The translations under genes were made by a program, and so were the position numbers. The notes under the pieces are model-generated. The model did no database searches. It saw only the letters and a list, made by a program, of their open reading frames with translations, and was not told where the DNA came from. A stretch of 64,000 nucleotides of DNA from Nocardia suismassiliense (lineage in GTDB: Bacteria > Actinomycetota > Actinomycetes > Mycobacteriales > Mycobacteriaceae): the NCBI RefSeq assembly GCF_900269665.1, contig NZ_LT985361.1, positions 1,140,350 through 1,204,349 on the forward strand. The letters run 5' to 3'. This document shows positions 33,218-42,053 of this stretch, piece by piece; positions within the stretch are counted from its first letter, which is position 1, and each line of letters starts with the position of its first letter.

Positions 33218-33649
33218 GTGCCGACCGGCAGGGTGAAGTGGTACGACGTCGAAAAGGGCTTCGGCTTCCTTTCCCAAGACGAGGGTGAGGACGTCTATGT
33301 CCGCTCGTCCGCGCTGCCCGACGGAGTCGAAGGACTCAAGCCGGGCCAGCGCGTCGAGTTCGGGATGGCCGCGGGCCGCCGCGGACCGCAGGCGCTGAGC
33401 CTCAAACTGCTCGAGGCGCCGCCCTCGGTCCGTCAGGGCCAGGAACGCCAGGAACGCGAGCGCGCCCGCAAGGAGCCCGTCGCCCGCAGGCACACACCGG
33501 ACGAGTTGCACGGGATGGTCGAAGACATGATCACCCTGCTCGAAGCGACCGTGCAGCCGGACCTGCGCAAGGGCCGCTACCCGGATCGCAAGACCGCACA
33601 ACGCATCTCAGAGGTCGTCCGCGCGGTAGCGCGCGAACTCGACCACTGA
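33218..33649 (+). CDS. Cold-shock protein with C-terminal extension (CspB/Rv0871-like)
   Basis: This 143-residue RNA/DNA-binding protein has an N-terminal cold-shock domain of ~65 residues. The RNP1-like [21 protein letters not shown] and the [27 protein letters not shown] strands are clear. A charged linker follows ([15 protein letters not shown]), then a ~55-residue helical C-terminal domain ([49 protein letters not shown]). The C-terminal extension is characteristic of the mycolata CspB type, not the 67-residue CspA. GTG 33218 matches the family start ([10 protein letters not shown]); GTG 33209 is the alternative. Confidence 0.92.
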   Translation: MPTGRVKWYDVEKGFGFLSQDEGEDVYVRSSALPDGVEGLKPGQRVEFGMAAGRRGPQALSLKLLEAPPSVRQGQERQERERARKEPVARRHTPDELHGMVEDMITLLEATVQPDLRKGRYPDRKTAQRISEVVRAVARELDH

Positions 33650-33661
33650 AATATCGGCCCG

Positions 33662-33696
33662 GTCGTAACTACTCGCTGTGCGCGAGTAGTTACGAC
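33662..33696. terminator. 15-bp perfect hairpin after the cold-shock gene
   Basis: GTCGTAACTACTCGC (33662-33676) pairs with GCGAGTAGTTACGAC (33682-33696) around TGTGC. It overlaps the TAA stop of the convergent DUF2771 gene, so it serves both directions. Confidence 0.8.
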
Positions 33697-34196
33697 GCGG
33701 TGCTGATCGACCAGGCTGCGTGGGGGAGGTAGAACTCCTTACCGGTGTCCTTGTCCATGGCGAGGATCGGGAGCTGGAGTTCCAAGCCGACGAGGCGCAG
33801 GTCGGGTTCGGGGCGGGAGTCGATGGTGACGGCCATGGCGCCCTCGGCGAAGTTGGTGTGGTTGATCACCCGGTCGATGCGGTCGCCGTTGGGCAGGGCG
33901 TAGACGAGCTGGGCCAGCCAGGGGGCGTCGGCGATCTGCTTCGGCAGCGACAGCTGCAAGGGGTAGTCCGGGGGGACGTCGAGCTGAACGGTCTGGCCGT
34001 AGCGGCAGTCTTCCATCTTGACCGAGCAGTAGACGTACGGTTCGACCTCGACGGTTTTGCCGTGGGCGTAGGCGGTGATCACCGGGTCGTGCTCGTCGGC
34101 GTTGCGCACGAGGACCACCAGGACGCCGACGAAGGCGACGGTGCACACGAGGAGGGCGGCAACGACCAGCGCGAGAATGGTGCGGGGGTTCTTCAC
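33690..34196 (-). CDS. DUF2771-family exported protein
   Basis: The 168-residue protein has an N-terminal signal/anchor helix (TILALVVAALLVCTVAFVGVLVVLV, about 5-29) and an extracytoplasmic beta-rich domain. That domain contains VEVEPYVYCSVKMEDCRYGQTVQLDVPPDYPLQLSLP, with two cysteines likely to form a disulfide, and PILAMDKDTGKEFYLPHAAWSIS at the end. This is the layout of DUF2771 proteins, which lie next to an MFS gene in mycobacteria as well. The start is GTG 34196. It is the second gene after the MFS transporter (64-bp gap). Confidence 0.8.
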   Translation of the reverse strand: MKNPRTILALVVAALLVCTVAFVGVLVVLVRNADEHDPVITAYAHGKTVEVEPYVYCSVKMEDCRYGQTVQLDVPPDYPLQLSLPKQIADAPWLAQLVYALPNGDRIDRVINHTNFAEGAMAVTIDSRPEPDLRLVGLELQLPILAMDKDTGKEFYLPHAAWSISTAS

Positions 34197-34260
34197 GCCG
34201 CCGCCTCGCTGACCCACGGCCGGGCCGTGAGCACAGCTGCTGTGTCGAAGGTTCGCTCGC

Positions 34261-36150
34261 TCACTGGCTGGGGTCTCCTATTCCTGGTTGGATACGGGTC
34301 GTCTCGCCGCCACTGGACGCCGGCCTACGGTATGCGTTCGCAGTGTGTGGCATCGGCCGGGTCGGTGGAACTTCCTGCTCCGCGTGTTGCGGACGATTTC
34401 CGCCGAGGCCGGGCAGCAGCGAGTGGCCGCGGTAGCTGACGAAGGTCTGGACAAGGCCGATCACCAGGATCGCGGTGATCACCGCGAAACCCTTCCAGTA
34501 GTCGGTCGGCAGCAGCACGCCCGCCGAGCCGCCGACCACCCAGCTCAGTTGCAGCACCGTCTCCGAACGACCGAAACCGGAGGCGATCGACTCGGGCGGC
34601 AGATCGTCCTGGATCGCGGCGTCCAGCGACACCTTCGCCAGCGCGCTGGTGCCCGAGGCGACCACGGTGGCGATCGCCGCACCCAGCAGATTGTTGGTGA
34701 ACGTCGCGAAGAGCGCGACCAGCGCACAGGCGGCGGTGCAGGCGAGCACGATCAACGTCGGTTTGCCGAGCTTGAGCCGGGCGCCGGTGGCATTGCCGGT
34801 GAAGTTGCCCAGCGCCGCCGCCGCGCCGACCACGCCGAGCATGGCGGCCTGCTGGGCCGGGCGGTGCTCGGTGGCCTTGGCGACGAACGCGACGTAGAAG
34901 GTCAGGAATCCGGTCAGCACCCGGATGGCGCTGTTGCCCCACAGTGCGGTCACCACCGAACGGCCCAGCGGCTGCCTGCGTTTGCGCGGCGGCGTCGTGG
35001 CTTCCTTCTCCGGCGTGAGGACCTCGGTGGGCGCGTGATAGCTCAGCGTCGCGGGCACCTCACCCTCTGTGACCTCGACCCAGGACGGGATCCGCAGGCT
35101 CAAATAGGTTCCGGCGCAGGCGATCACGATGGCGAAGATCAGCGCGCCCTTGGAGTCGGCGATCGCGGCGGCGAGTGCGGCGATCGCGCCCGCGCCGATG
35201 GTGCCGCCGACCAAACCGAACACGGTGAGCCGAGAGTTGGTGCGCACCAGGTCGATATCCGGTGGCAGCACGCGTGGTGTCACCGCGCTCTTGAGCACCG
35301 AGAACGATTTACTGCCGATCAGCATGCACAGCGCGAGTGGATACAGTGCCCAGCTGTCGAATTCGAGGATCAGCACCACCGCGACCACCGCGCGCAACGC
35401 GAACGAGGTCGCCAGCGCCACCCGGCGCCCGTGCTGCAGCCGGTCGAGCATGGGGCCGATCAGCGGGGCGATCACCGCGAAGGGGGCGATCGTGATCAGC
35501 AGGTACAGCGCGACTTTCGTCTTGCTCTCCGCGGTGGCACTGGCGAAGAACAGCGTGTTGGCCAGCGAGACGGCGACCGCGGCGTCGAGGGCGAAGTTCG
35601 CCATCGTGGCGTAGGTGAGCGCGGTGAGGCCGGACTTGTCCGCGCCGTCGGCCTTGGCCGCGCGCTGGAAAGTGGCGATGCCTTTCTCAGTCAACTGGCG
35701 CCCGCGCATGGCGGCGACGCGGGTAACCGTGAGCTTGCGCGGCACGCGCGCGGTGCCGGGCGGCGTGGGGGCTTCGGTCGGCTCGGCGGCGTCCGATTGC
35801 TCGGGCAGTGGTGCGGTGGGCGGCGGGGCCGAGTGCTCCGGCTCCGGGCGGCGTGGTGGTTCCGGTCGATGCGGGAAGACGCGCCGGGGAGTCTCGGCCA
35901 GCGGCGGATCGGCTCGGGGGGCTGCGTGCCTGCGGGTCTCGGCATCCGGCGAGACGGGTACCTCGCGGCGCCGGGTCGGCGGCTCCGGTCGGTAGTTGCG
36001 GTCCGGGTCCAGCGGTGGCAGCGGCCTGCGGCCTGCGGCAGTGTTGGGCGGCGGGTACCGGTCGAAACCGGGATGCCGTTCGACCGGCGGGTACTCCTCG
36101 CCGTCCCACCGATCACGGTCGGGACCGGAAGGTTCGCGGGGAGTAGTCAC
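34261..36150 (-). CDS. MFS transporter with long proline-rich N-terminus
   Basis: The 629-residue protein has an unusual ~165-residue N-terminal extension rich in Pro, Arg and Glu (for example DRYPPPNTAAGRRPLPPLDPDRNYRPEPPTRRREV) before the membrane domain. About twelve helices follow (LDAAVAVSLANTLFF onward), with the MFS loop LIGPMLDRLQHGRRVALATSF between helices 2 and 3. This fits the mycobacterial Rv0876c-type transporter. The substrate is unknown. GTG 36150 is chosen because CAGAAT ends 7 nt upstream and the frame beyond it is low complexity. It forms an operon with the DUF2771 gene. Confidence 0.85.
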   Translation of the reverse strand: MTTPREPSGPDRDRWDGEEYPPVERHPGFDRYPPPNTAAGRRPLPPLDPDRNYRPEPPTRRREVPVSPDAETRRHAAPRADPPLAETPRRVFPHRPEPPRRPEPEHSAPPPTAPLPEQSDAAEPTEAPTPPGTARVPRKLTVTRVAAMRGRQLTEKGIATFQRAAKADGADKSGLTALTYATMANFALDAAVAVSLANTLFFASATAESKTKVALYLLITIAPFAVIAPLIGPMLDRLQHGRRVALATSFALRAVVAVVLILEFDSWALYPLALCMLIGSKSFSVLKSAVTPRVLPPDIDLVRTNSRLTVFGLVGGTIGAGAIAALAAAIADSKGALIFAIVIACAGTYLSLRIPSWVEVTEGEVPATLSYHAPTEVLTPEKEATTPPRKRRQPLGRSVVTALWGNSAIRVLTGFLTFYVAFVAKATEHRPAQQAAMLGVVGAAAALGNFTGNATGARLKLGKPTLIVLACTAACALVALFATFTNNLLGAAIATVVASGTSALAKVSLDAAIQDDLPPESIASGFGRSETVLQLSWVVGGSAGVLLPTDYWKGFAVITAILVIGLVQTFVSYRGHSLLPGLGGNRPQHAEQEVPPTRPMPHTANAYRRPASSGGETTRIQPGIGDPSQ

Positions 36151-36300
36151 GTCGTCAATTCTGTCGTACTTCGGTACTGGGTGTTCACTCGCTCTCGAAG
36201 GTGTCGGCGGAAGGTGACGTTCGTCGCGTCGCGGACGGCGGGGCATGTCCCTAGGACTTCCCCGCAGCCGCGAATCGCAAGCGAATCGTGGGCGCGGTGC

Positions 36301-37074
36301 TCAGGCGGGCACGAAGCGGACCTCGAAGGTGGTCGGCCAGTTCTTGCCGGCGAGCAGGAACCGGTCGGTGCCGGGAATCTGCGCGATGCCGTTGAGCGTG
36401 TCCTCGGTCGTCCGCGTCAGGCGTGGCAGCAGGGCGCCCGCGTCGATGACGGCGAGCACCTGGCCGGAGTCGGGATCGATGCGCAGGATGCGATCGCTGG
36501 GCCAATCGTTGGCGTACACCGAACCGTCGTCGGCGCAATCGAGTTCGTTGAGCCGTGCGTTGTGGTTGCTGGTGAGCCGGATCGAGCCGGTCGGCGCGAA
36601 GGTGACCGGATCACGGAAGGTGAGCGTGTCGGTGCCGTTGCTCATCACCAGCCGGCCTGCCCGGGAGCAGAGTCCCCAGCCTTCGCCCTCGTAGGACGCG
36701 CGGCCGACTTCGGCCAGGGTGTGCGGGTCTCTGGCGAAGGCGATGTGGTTCTGCCAGGTCAGTTGCCACAGGGTGTCCCCGGCCACGGTGATCCCCTCGC
36801 CGAAGAAGGGGGCGGGCAGGTCGGCCCGGGCCAGTTCGACTCCGGTGCCGAGGTTCGTCGCCCGCACGCTCGACGCGCCCGACAGCCCGGTGCCTTCGTA
36901 GAGCACCTCGCCGTGGATCTCCAGGCCCTGAGTGAAGGCGCGCGGATCGTGCGACCTGGTGGCCACGACCTCGATATTCATCGTGGGCGACGGTTCTTCG
37001 GCCGCGCCACACCCGCTCCAGATGACCAGACCGACCAGCACACCTATGGCCAACGAACGCCGATTGCGTTTCAT
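36301..37074 (-). CDS. Glutaminyl-peptide cyclotransferase-type lipoprotein
   Basis: The 257-residue protein is of the plant/bacterial glutamine cyclotransferase family, a five-bladed beta-propeller that converts N-terminal Gln to pyroglutamate. The signal peptide ends in a lipobox (WSGC, Cys at about 22). Family motifs are HDPRAFTQGLEIHGEVLYEGTGLSGASSVR, TWQNHIAF, YEGEGWGLCSRAGRLVMSNGTDTLTFRDP, LNELDCADDGSVYANDWPSDRILRIDP and LNGIAQIPGTDRFLLAGKNWPTTFEVRF. It is probably an exported, membrane-tethered enzyme. The ATG is preceded by TACATT 7 nt upstream. Only 17 bp separate its start from the divergent DUF3027 gene. Confidence 0.9.
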   Translation of the reverse strand: MKRNRRSLAIGVLVGLVIWSGCGAAEEPSPTMNIEVVATRSHDPRAFTQGLEIHGEVLYEGTGLSGASSVRATNLGTGVELARADLPAPFFGEGITVAGDTLWQLTWQNHIAFARDPHTLAEVGRASYEGEGWGLCSRAGRLVMSNGTDTLTFRDPVTFAPTGSIRLTSNHNARLNELDCADDGSVYANDWPSDRILRIDPDSGQVLAVIDAGALLPRLTRTTEDTLNGIAQIPGTDRFLLAGKNWPTTFEVRFVPA

Positions 37075-37081
37075 ACGGCAA

Positions 37082-37087
37082 AATGTA
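37082..37087 (-). promoter_or_regulatory. -10 element of the glutaminyl cyclase gene, overlapping the divergent DUF3027 promoter
   Basis: On the minus strand TACATT ends 7 nt before ATG 37074. On the plus strand CAAAAT (37079-37084) ends 7 nt before GTG 37092. Both promoters therefore occupy the same few bases and both mRNAs would be leaderless. Confidence 0.5.
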
Positions 37088-37091
37088 GGCC

Positions 37092-38432
37092 GTGAGCGCA
37101 GTTTCTGTTTCTGAGTCCGGTGTCAGGCCGATTTTGGCCGACGCCGTCGATCTGGCCCGCCGTGCGCTCCTGGAGTTGGAACCAGCTGGTGTCGGGGCAC
37201 ATCTCGGCGTGGCTGCCGAGGACGACAGCGCGGCGACCCACCGCTTCGAGGCCACACTGCCCGGCTATCGCGGCTGGCAGTGGGCGGTCGTGGTGGCGGC
37301 CCCACCGGAGGCCGACTACGCGACGGTGAGCGAATCGGCGCTGCTGCCCGGTCCCGACGCGCTGGTCGCGCCCGACTTCGTGCCGTGGGACCAGCGGATC
37401 AGGCCCGGTGATCTCGCGCCCGGCGACCTGCTCGCCCCGGCGCCGAACGACCCGCGCCTGGTGCCCGGCTACGTCGCCAACGGCGACCCGGCCGTCGACG
37501 AGGTCGCCACCGAGATCGGCCTCGGCCGCACCCAGGTGCTGAGTCTCGAAGGCCGCGAAATGGCCGCCGAGCGCTGGTACGGCGAGTTCGGTCCCGACAC
37601 CGAGATGGCCAAGGCGGCACCGTCCACCTGCGGCCTGTGCGGCTTCTACCTCCCGCTCGCCGGCTCCCTGCGCGCCGCCTTCGGTGTCTGCGGCAACGCC
37701 ATGGGCGCCGACGGTCACGTCGTACACGCCGCCTACGGCTGCGGCGCCCACTCCGACACCGTCGCCCCCACCGGCGGTGGTTCGCCGCTCTACGAGGCAT
37801 TCGACGACGCGGCAGTGGAGCTGATCCCCGCCGAGGAGCTGGCGCCGGTCAAGGAAACCCCTGCGGCCGAAGCGGCGGCCACCGAAGTGGCCGACTCCGC
37901 CGTGGAAAGCGCTGCGGCCGAAGCTGATGCAGCGCAGGTGGCCGACACCGCGGTGGAGACACCGACTGGGGAAGTGCCCAGTGCCGAGGCCGGATCGGCC
38001 GATGTACAAGCTGCTGAGTCCGTCCCGAACGCCGAGACCACGGTTGCTGAGGCCGACGCGGCAGTTGCCGCAGGCATCGAGGCGCCGACTGCGGTCGCCG
38101 AGACCGACAGCGCTGCTGCGGTTACCGAGTCTGCCCCGGACACCGCGGCCGGCGATGCGGTGGCGGAAGGCGAGTCGAGCGTCGTAGCGGAGCCGAGTGC
38201 GGCCGCCAGCGCTGCCGACGAGGCTGCAGTTGCGCGGGACGGCGACGAAAGTGGCGACGCTGCTGCGGATGTCGAGTCCCCTGTGGATAACTCGGGCGAG
38301 GCGGCTGCCGACACGGCAGCTCAGGCTGACGATGCTGAAGTCGCGCAGGCGTCTTCGGGTGACGAGCAGGTTGCCGAGGGTGCGGCCGAGGTGGTTGAGG
38401 GCCGGGCGGTCGAGTCATCGCCGCAGAACTGA
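37092..38432 (+). CDS. DUF3027-family protein with long acidic tail
   Basis: The 446-residue protein has an N-terminal DUF3027 domain (about 1-235) including AVVVAAPPEADYATVSESALLPGPDALVAPDFVPWDQRIRPGDLAPGDLL. It carries a Cys/His cluster that looks like a zinc site: STCGLCGFYLPLAGSL, VCGNAMGADGHVVHAAYGCGAHS. Residues ~245-446 are low-complexity Ala/Glu/Asp/Val/Ser sequence with many AAE/ADA/VAE repeats, presumably disordered. The function is unknown. GTG 37092 lies 17 bp from the divergent lipoprotein gene. The next gene begins within or just after its stop, suggesting an operon. Confidence 0.85.
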   Translation: MSAVSVSESGVRPILADAVDLARRALLELEPAGVGAHLGVAAEDDSAATHRFEATLPGYRGWQWAVVVAAPPEADYATVSESALLPGPDALVAPDFVPWDQRIRPGDLAPGDLLAPAPNDPRLVPGYVANGDPAVDEVATEIGLGRTQVLSLEGREMAAERWYGEFGPDTEMAKAAPSTCGLCGFYLPLAGSLRAAFGVCGNAMGADGHVVHAAYGCGAHSDTVAPTGGGSPLYEAFDDAAVELIPAEELAPVKETPAAEAAATEVADSAVESAAAEADAAQVADTAVETPTGEVPSAEAGSADVQAAESVPNAETTVAEADAAVAAGIEAPTAVAETDSAAAVTESAPDTAAGDAVAEGESSVVAEPSAAASAADEAAVARDGDESGDAAADVESPVDNSGEAAADTAAQADDAEVAQASSGDEQVAEGAAEVVEGRAVESSPQN

Positions 38433-38464
38433 CCGAGACGGCCGATCCGTTCGGCACGTCGGCT

Positions 38465-41284
38465 TTGCGGGCGGGTGTTCTTGCCGCGTGGCGTGATTCG
38501 CCGACCCGGTTGCGCGAGGACGCGGCGACCGAGGCGGATCTGGTGCGGGCCGGGTACCGTGACCGGCTGCTGACCGAGCTGGCGCAGAACGCCGCGGACG
38601 CGGCCGCCAAGGCGGGGGTCGCCGGGCGGCTGCTGGTTCGGCTGGACGACGGGGTGCTGCATGTCGCCAATGCCGGTGCGCCGCTGGATGTCTCCGGTGT
38701 GCACGCGCTCACCGCGCTGCGGGCGTCCGGAAAGTCGGATGTCACCGCTGTCGGGCGGTTCGGTGTCGGTTTCACCGCGGTGCTGTCGGTCAGTGACGAG
38801 ATCGAGTTGCGTTCCGCGACCGGGTCGCTCCGGTTTTCTCGCGAGCTGACCTGGGACGCCCTGCGACAGCACAGCATTCGTATCCCCGAGAGCTCAGCGG
38901 AGGACGTAGACGGTTTCGTGCCACCGGTGCTGCGGATGACCTGGCCGATCGAGGCCGCGCCGATGGCCGGCTTCGATACCGAGGTCGTGCTGCGGTTGCG
39001 CCCGGATGTGGACGCCGCCGCACTGCTCGCGGGTATGCACGCGGAAGCCATCGATCTGCTACTGGAACTGCCTGCGCTACAGAGCATCACGATCGATTCG
39101 GCGGAGTTCACCAGCACGACCGCCGATCTCGAGAACGGCTTGCAAGAGGTGCGCGTCACCGGCCCCGAGGACGCACACCGAGTCTGGTGGCAGTACCGCG
39201 CACCACACGCCCGCTGGTTGCTCCCGATCCGCAACGGCAGGCCGATCCCCGCCGCCCCCGACGTGCTGCGCGCCCCGACCCGTTCCGACGAGGAACTGTC
39301 CCTCCCGGCCTTGCTGATCGCCGACATAGCCATGCAACCGGACCGCCGCCGCCTCCTCCCCGGTGCCCGCCTCACCGAATTGGCCGCCGGTTACGCCGAT
39401 TTCGCCCGCGCCCTGCCGCCCCGCGACCGCCTCGTCCTGGTCCCCACCCCCGCCTTCGCCCGCAGCGAAGCCGACGGCCTGCTCCGCGAAGCCCTCGTGC
39501 GCGACCTCCAGACCCATCCCTGGCTGCCGGTCGTCGCCACCCGGCACACCACCCCAGAAGTCGCTGACGACGCAGCCACGGGCCTGTACGACCCCACGCT
39601 GCCAGAAGGTTCGCCCGCAAGCAGGACTGCCGAAGCCGACGTCGCCGTCCCGACCCGGGCGAGCGCGCTCACCGGCCTGACCGAAGACCTGGCGCGACTG
39701 CTCGATGACGTCGTCGGCCCCCTGGTGATCCCGGAGTTGTCCGGCCGCGGGCAGGCCGAGGCGCTCGGCGTACTGGATGTCCACCGCCTGGGTTTGGCGC
39801 GGTTGGCCGAACTGTCGAGCGGACTGGAGCGCCCGCCGCACTGGTGGTACGCGCTGTATGCGGCGCTGGAGCCGTTCGTGGTGGATCCACTGGCAGCCGA
39901 AGAGCTTGGCGCGCTTGCTGTTCCGCTGGCCGACGGGCGGCTGGTCACCGGTCCGCGTACGGCGGTGCTCGACGATCAGCTCGAGGTCGCGATCCCGGTG
40001 CATTGGGCCAGGCTCGTGCACCCGGAGGCCGCGCACCCGCTGCTGGCCCGGCTGGGGGCGCGTTCGGCGACCGCCGAAGATCTGCTGAGCGAGCCCGATC
40101 TCCGCGCCGAGCTGGAAGACCACCCGGACGACCCGGACATCACCGATGCCGTGCTGCGCTTGGCCGCGCACGCCGATCCGGCCGCCCTCCCATCCTGGCT
40201 CGGGCTGCTCGAATTGCCCGATGCCGACGGCGAATCGCGGCCCGCCGACGAACTGCTGCTGCCCGACGCACCGCTGCGTGAGCTGCTGGTGGAGGATTCA
40301 CCGTTCAGCTCGATCGACCCCGCCATGGTGGAACGTTATGGCGCGCAAGCGCTGCGGGCCATCGGCGTCGGCTGGGACTTCAGCGTGGTGGTCGAGGCCG
40401 ATCCGACCGGCCCGGACCACGACCTGGACGACGAGGACGCCTGGTGGTCGACGCTGCGGGAGGACCCGCCGGAGCTGGCCGCCGTCCGCGATCTGGACCT
40501 GGTGGACGAGGCCGCGTGGCCGGAAGCGTTGTGGCAGTTGGCTTCCACGCCGCGTACCCGCCGTCTGCTCACCGACCGCGACGGTTACACGGCGTGGTGG
40601 TTGCGCGCCAACGCGCGCATCGACGGCACCCCACTGGGTTTGTTCCGTCACCCCACGGACACCGAATTCGCCGGTCTACTCCCGACCTTCGCCGTGCCCG
40701 GCTTGACGGAGGACGCTGCCGCGGTCCGCGCGATACTCGCCGACCCTTCGGTGATCACCCCGGAATTGGCCGCCGCCTTGCTCGAGGCTCTCGCGGATTC
40801 CGCGAAAACACCTACCCCCGAGGTCATTTCGCGAACCCACGCGCGATTGGCCGCCGCTGTCGCCGCCGAGCACCTCGATCTCGCCGACCTCGAGCTGCCG
40901 GATCGGGTCCGCGCACTGTCCGGCGCAGTCGTCGATCCGGCGCAGGCCGTCGTCCTCGACCAGCCCTGGTTCGGTTTCGCACTGCCCCCGAATCGCCTGG
41001 TAGTCGGCGATATCGACAACGCACCCGCGCTGGCGACGCTGCTCGACCTGCCGCTGGTTTCGGAGTCCGTCACCGCCGAGGTGCTGAGCGCGGGCCGCCG
41101 CACCAGCTGGTCCACCGAGCCGCTGGGTGTCGTACTGCGCCAACTCTTCTCATTGCCGCCGCAGGAGGGCGACCTGGTGCTGCACGACGACCTGACGGTA
41201 CGTCTGCACGGCGCGGTGGAAGCCACTGCCTCGGTGCCTTGGTGGCGCGAGGGCGACACCGTGCACTTCCGGCTGCCGCGGTAG
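38465..41284 (+). CDS. Large Hsp90/sacsin-type ATP-binding protein
   Basis: The 939-residue protein has an N-terminal GHKL (Bergerat) ATP-binding domain: an N-box ELAQNAADAA, a degenerate G1 loop VANAGAPLD, and the G2 loop GRFGVGFTAVLSVSDEIE. This combination is typical of sacsin/Hsp90-like modules. The remaining ~700 residues are Leu/Ala-rich, without recognisable catalytic motifs or membrane segments. The coordinates use TTG 38465. The frame is open back to 38399, and the residues before the TTG (TETADPFGTSA) look like part of the protein, so initiation at CTG 38429, overlapping the DUF3027 stop, is possible. The role is unknown. Confidence 0.8.
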   Translation: MRAGVLAAWRDSPTRLREDAATEADLVRAGYRDRLLTELAQNAADAAAKAGVAGRLLVRLDDGVLHVANAGAPLDVSGVHALTALRASGKSDVTAVGRFGVGFTAVLSVSDEIELRSATGSLRFSRELTWDALRQHSIRIPESSAEDVDGFVPPVLRMTWPIEAAPMAGFDTEVVLRLRPDVDAAALLAGMHAEAIDLLLELPALQSITIDSAEFTSTTADLENGLQEVRVTGPEDAHRVWWQYRAPHARWLLPIRNGRPIPAAPDVLRAPTRSDEELSLPALLIADIAMQPDRRRLLPGARLTELAAGYADFARALPPRDRLVLVPTPAFARSEADGLLREALVRDLQTHPWLPVVATRHTTPEVADDAATGLYDPTLPEGSPASRTAEADVAVPTRASALTGLTEDLARLLDDVVGPLVIPELSGRGQAEALGVLDVHRLGLARLAELSSGLERPPHWWYALYAALEPFVVDPLAAEELGALAVPLADGRLVTGPRTAVLDDQLEVAIPVHWARLVHPEAAHPLLARLGARSATAEDLLSEPDLRAELEDHPDDPDITDAVLRLAAHADPAALPSWLGLLELPDADGESRPADELLLPDAPLRELLVEDSPFSSIDPAMVERYGAQALRAIGVGWDFSVVVEADPTGPDHDLDDEDAWWSTLREDPPELAAVRDLDLVDEAAWPEALWQLASTPRTRRLLTDRDGYTAWWLRANARIDGTPLGLFRHPTDTEFAGLLPTFAVPGLTEDAAAVRAILADPSVITPELAAALLEALADSAKTPTPEVISRTHARLAAAVAAEHLDLADLELPDRVRALSGAVVDPAQAVVLDQPWFGFALPPNRLVVGDIDNAPALATLLDLPLVSESVTAEVLSAGRRTSWSTEPLGVVLRQLFSLPPQEGDLVLHDDLTVRLHGAVEATASVPWWREGDTVHFRLPR

Positions 41285-41314
41285 CGAATCCGGCTGTGCC
41301 GCAGCGGTAGCGGG

Positions 41315-41941
41315 CTAAGCCGCGTACTCGGAGATCATGTGGCTGAGCAGATCCAGCTGCGCACGCACGCTCTCGCTGTCGTTGTCCACCAGCCAGCGCA
41401 GCACCACTCCGTCGATCACATTGAGAGTGAATCGGCTGAGCGAGGTGAGCGGAACCGACCACTGATTCCCGGTCGCGTCGCGCGCGTGCTCCAGGATGTC
41501 GGCGACGGTGGAGTCGTTGAAGTTGTACTGCTCGCGGGCAATCGCGAGTTTCGCCGGAGTTTGCTCACCCTCGCGCAGTGCGTAAGTCGTCGTTTCATAA
41601 GTGAGCAGTTGACGTTCCGGAGTGGCTTCTATGTTGAGCCACATGAGTTCCAGTCCCGCGCGGATCAATTTTTGAAGTGCTTCTTTTCCACTTCCGACGT
41701 CCTGCCATACCGTTTCATTGGCGTCGACAGAATCGCGTAATTCCATCGACAGCGCCTTGACCAGCTCGGTCATCAGCGCATCCTTGTTTTCGAAACAGTA
41801 ATGGACCACACCAAGCGAGACGCCCGCCGCTTGGGCGACATCGCGCGTGGTCACGCCCGCAACGCCCTTTTTTTCGGCAAGACCGATCGCGGCCTCGATA
41901 AGGTGGGCCCGTCTTTCTTCGACGCTCAATCGGGAGGACAC
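41315..41941 (-). CDS. TetR-family transcriptional regulator
   Basis: The 208-residue repressor-type protein has an N-terminal helix-turn-helix (HLIEAAIGLAEKKGVAGVTTRDVAQAAGVSLGVVHYCFENKDAL, about 12-55) and an all-helical C-terminal ligand domain (BetI/TetR_C-like). It is divergent from the ceramidase gene across 112 bp. That region contains an 18-bp dyad (41999-42016), so it very likely regulates the ceramidase. GC content in its middle part (about 41500-41800) is visibly lower than that of its neighbours. Confidence 0.9.
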   Translation of the reverse strand: MSSRLSVEERRAHLIEAAIGLAEKKGVAGVTTRDVAQAAGVSLGVVHYCFENKDALMTELVKALSMELRDSVDANETVWQDVGSGKEALQKLIRAGLELMWLNIEATPERQLLTYETTTYALREGEQTPAKLAIAREQYNFNDSTVADILEHARDATGNQWSVPLTSLSRFTLNVIDGVVLRWLVDNDSESVRAQLDLLSHMISEYAA

Positions 41942-41998
41942 CCAAGGGAGTTAAGCGCTCGCGAAGCGTGCAGTCAATTCGTCGGTGGAAAAATCTCG

Positions 41999-42016
41999 AC
42001 TGGACGAGTGACCAGT
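41999..42016. promoter_or_regulatory. Dyad operator candidate between the TetR and ceramidase genes
   Basis: ACTGG (41999-42003) and CCAGT (42012-42016) are perfect inverted half-sites separated by 8 bp. They lie 38-55 bp before the ceramidase ATG and 58-75 bp before the regulator start, where a TetR dimer could cover both promoters. Confidence 0.4.
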
Positions 42017-42053
42017 TGTGTGGTTCAGTGCCATCAGATCGAAGGAGGCGCGT

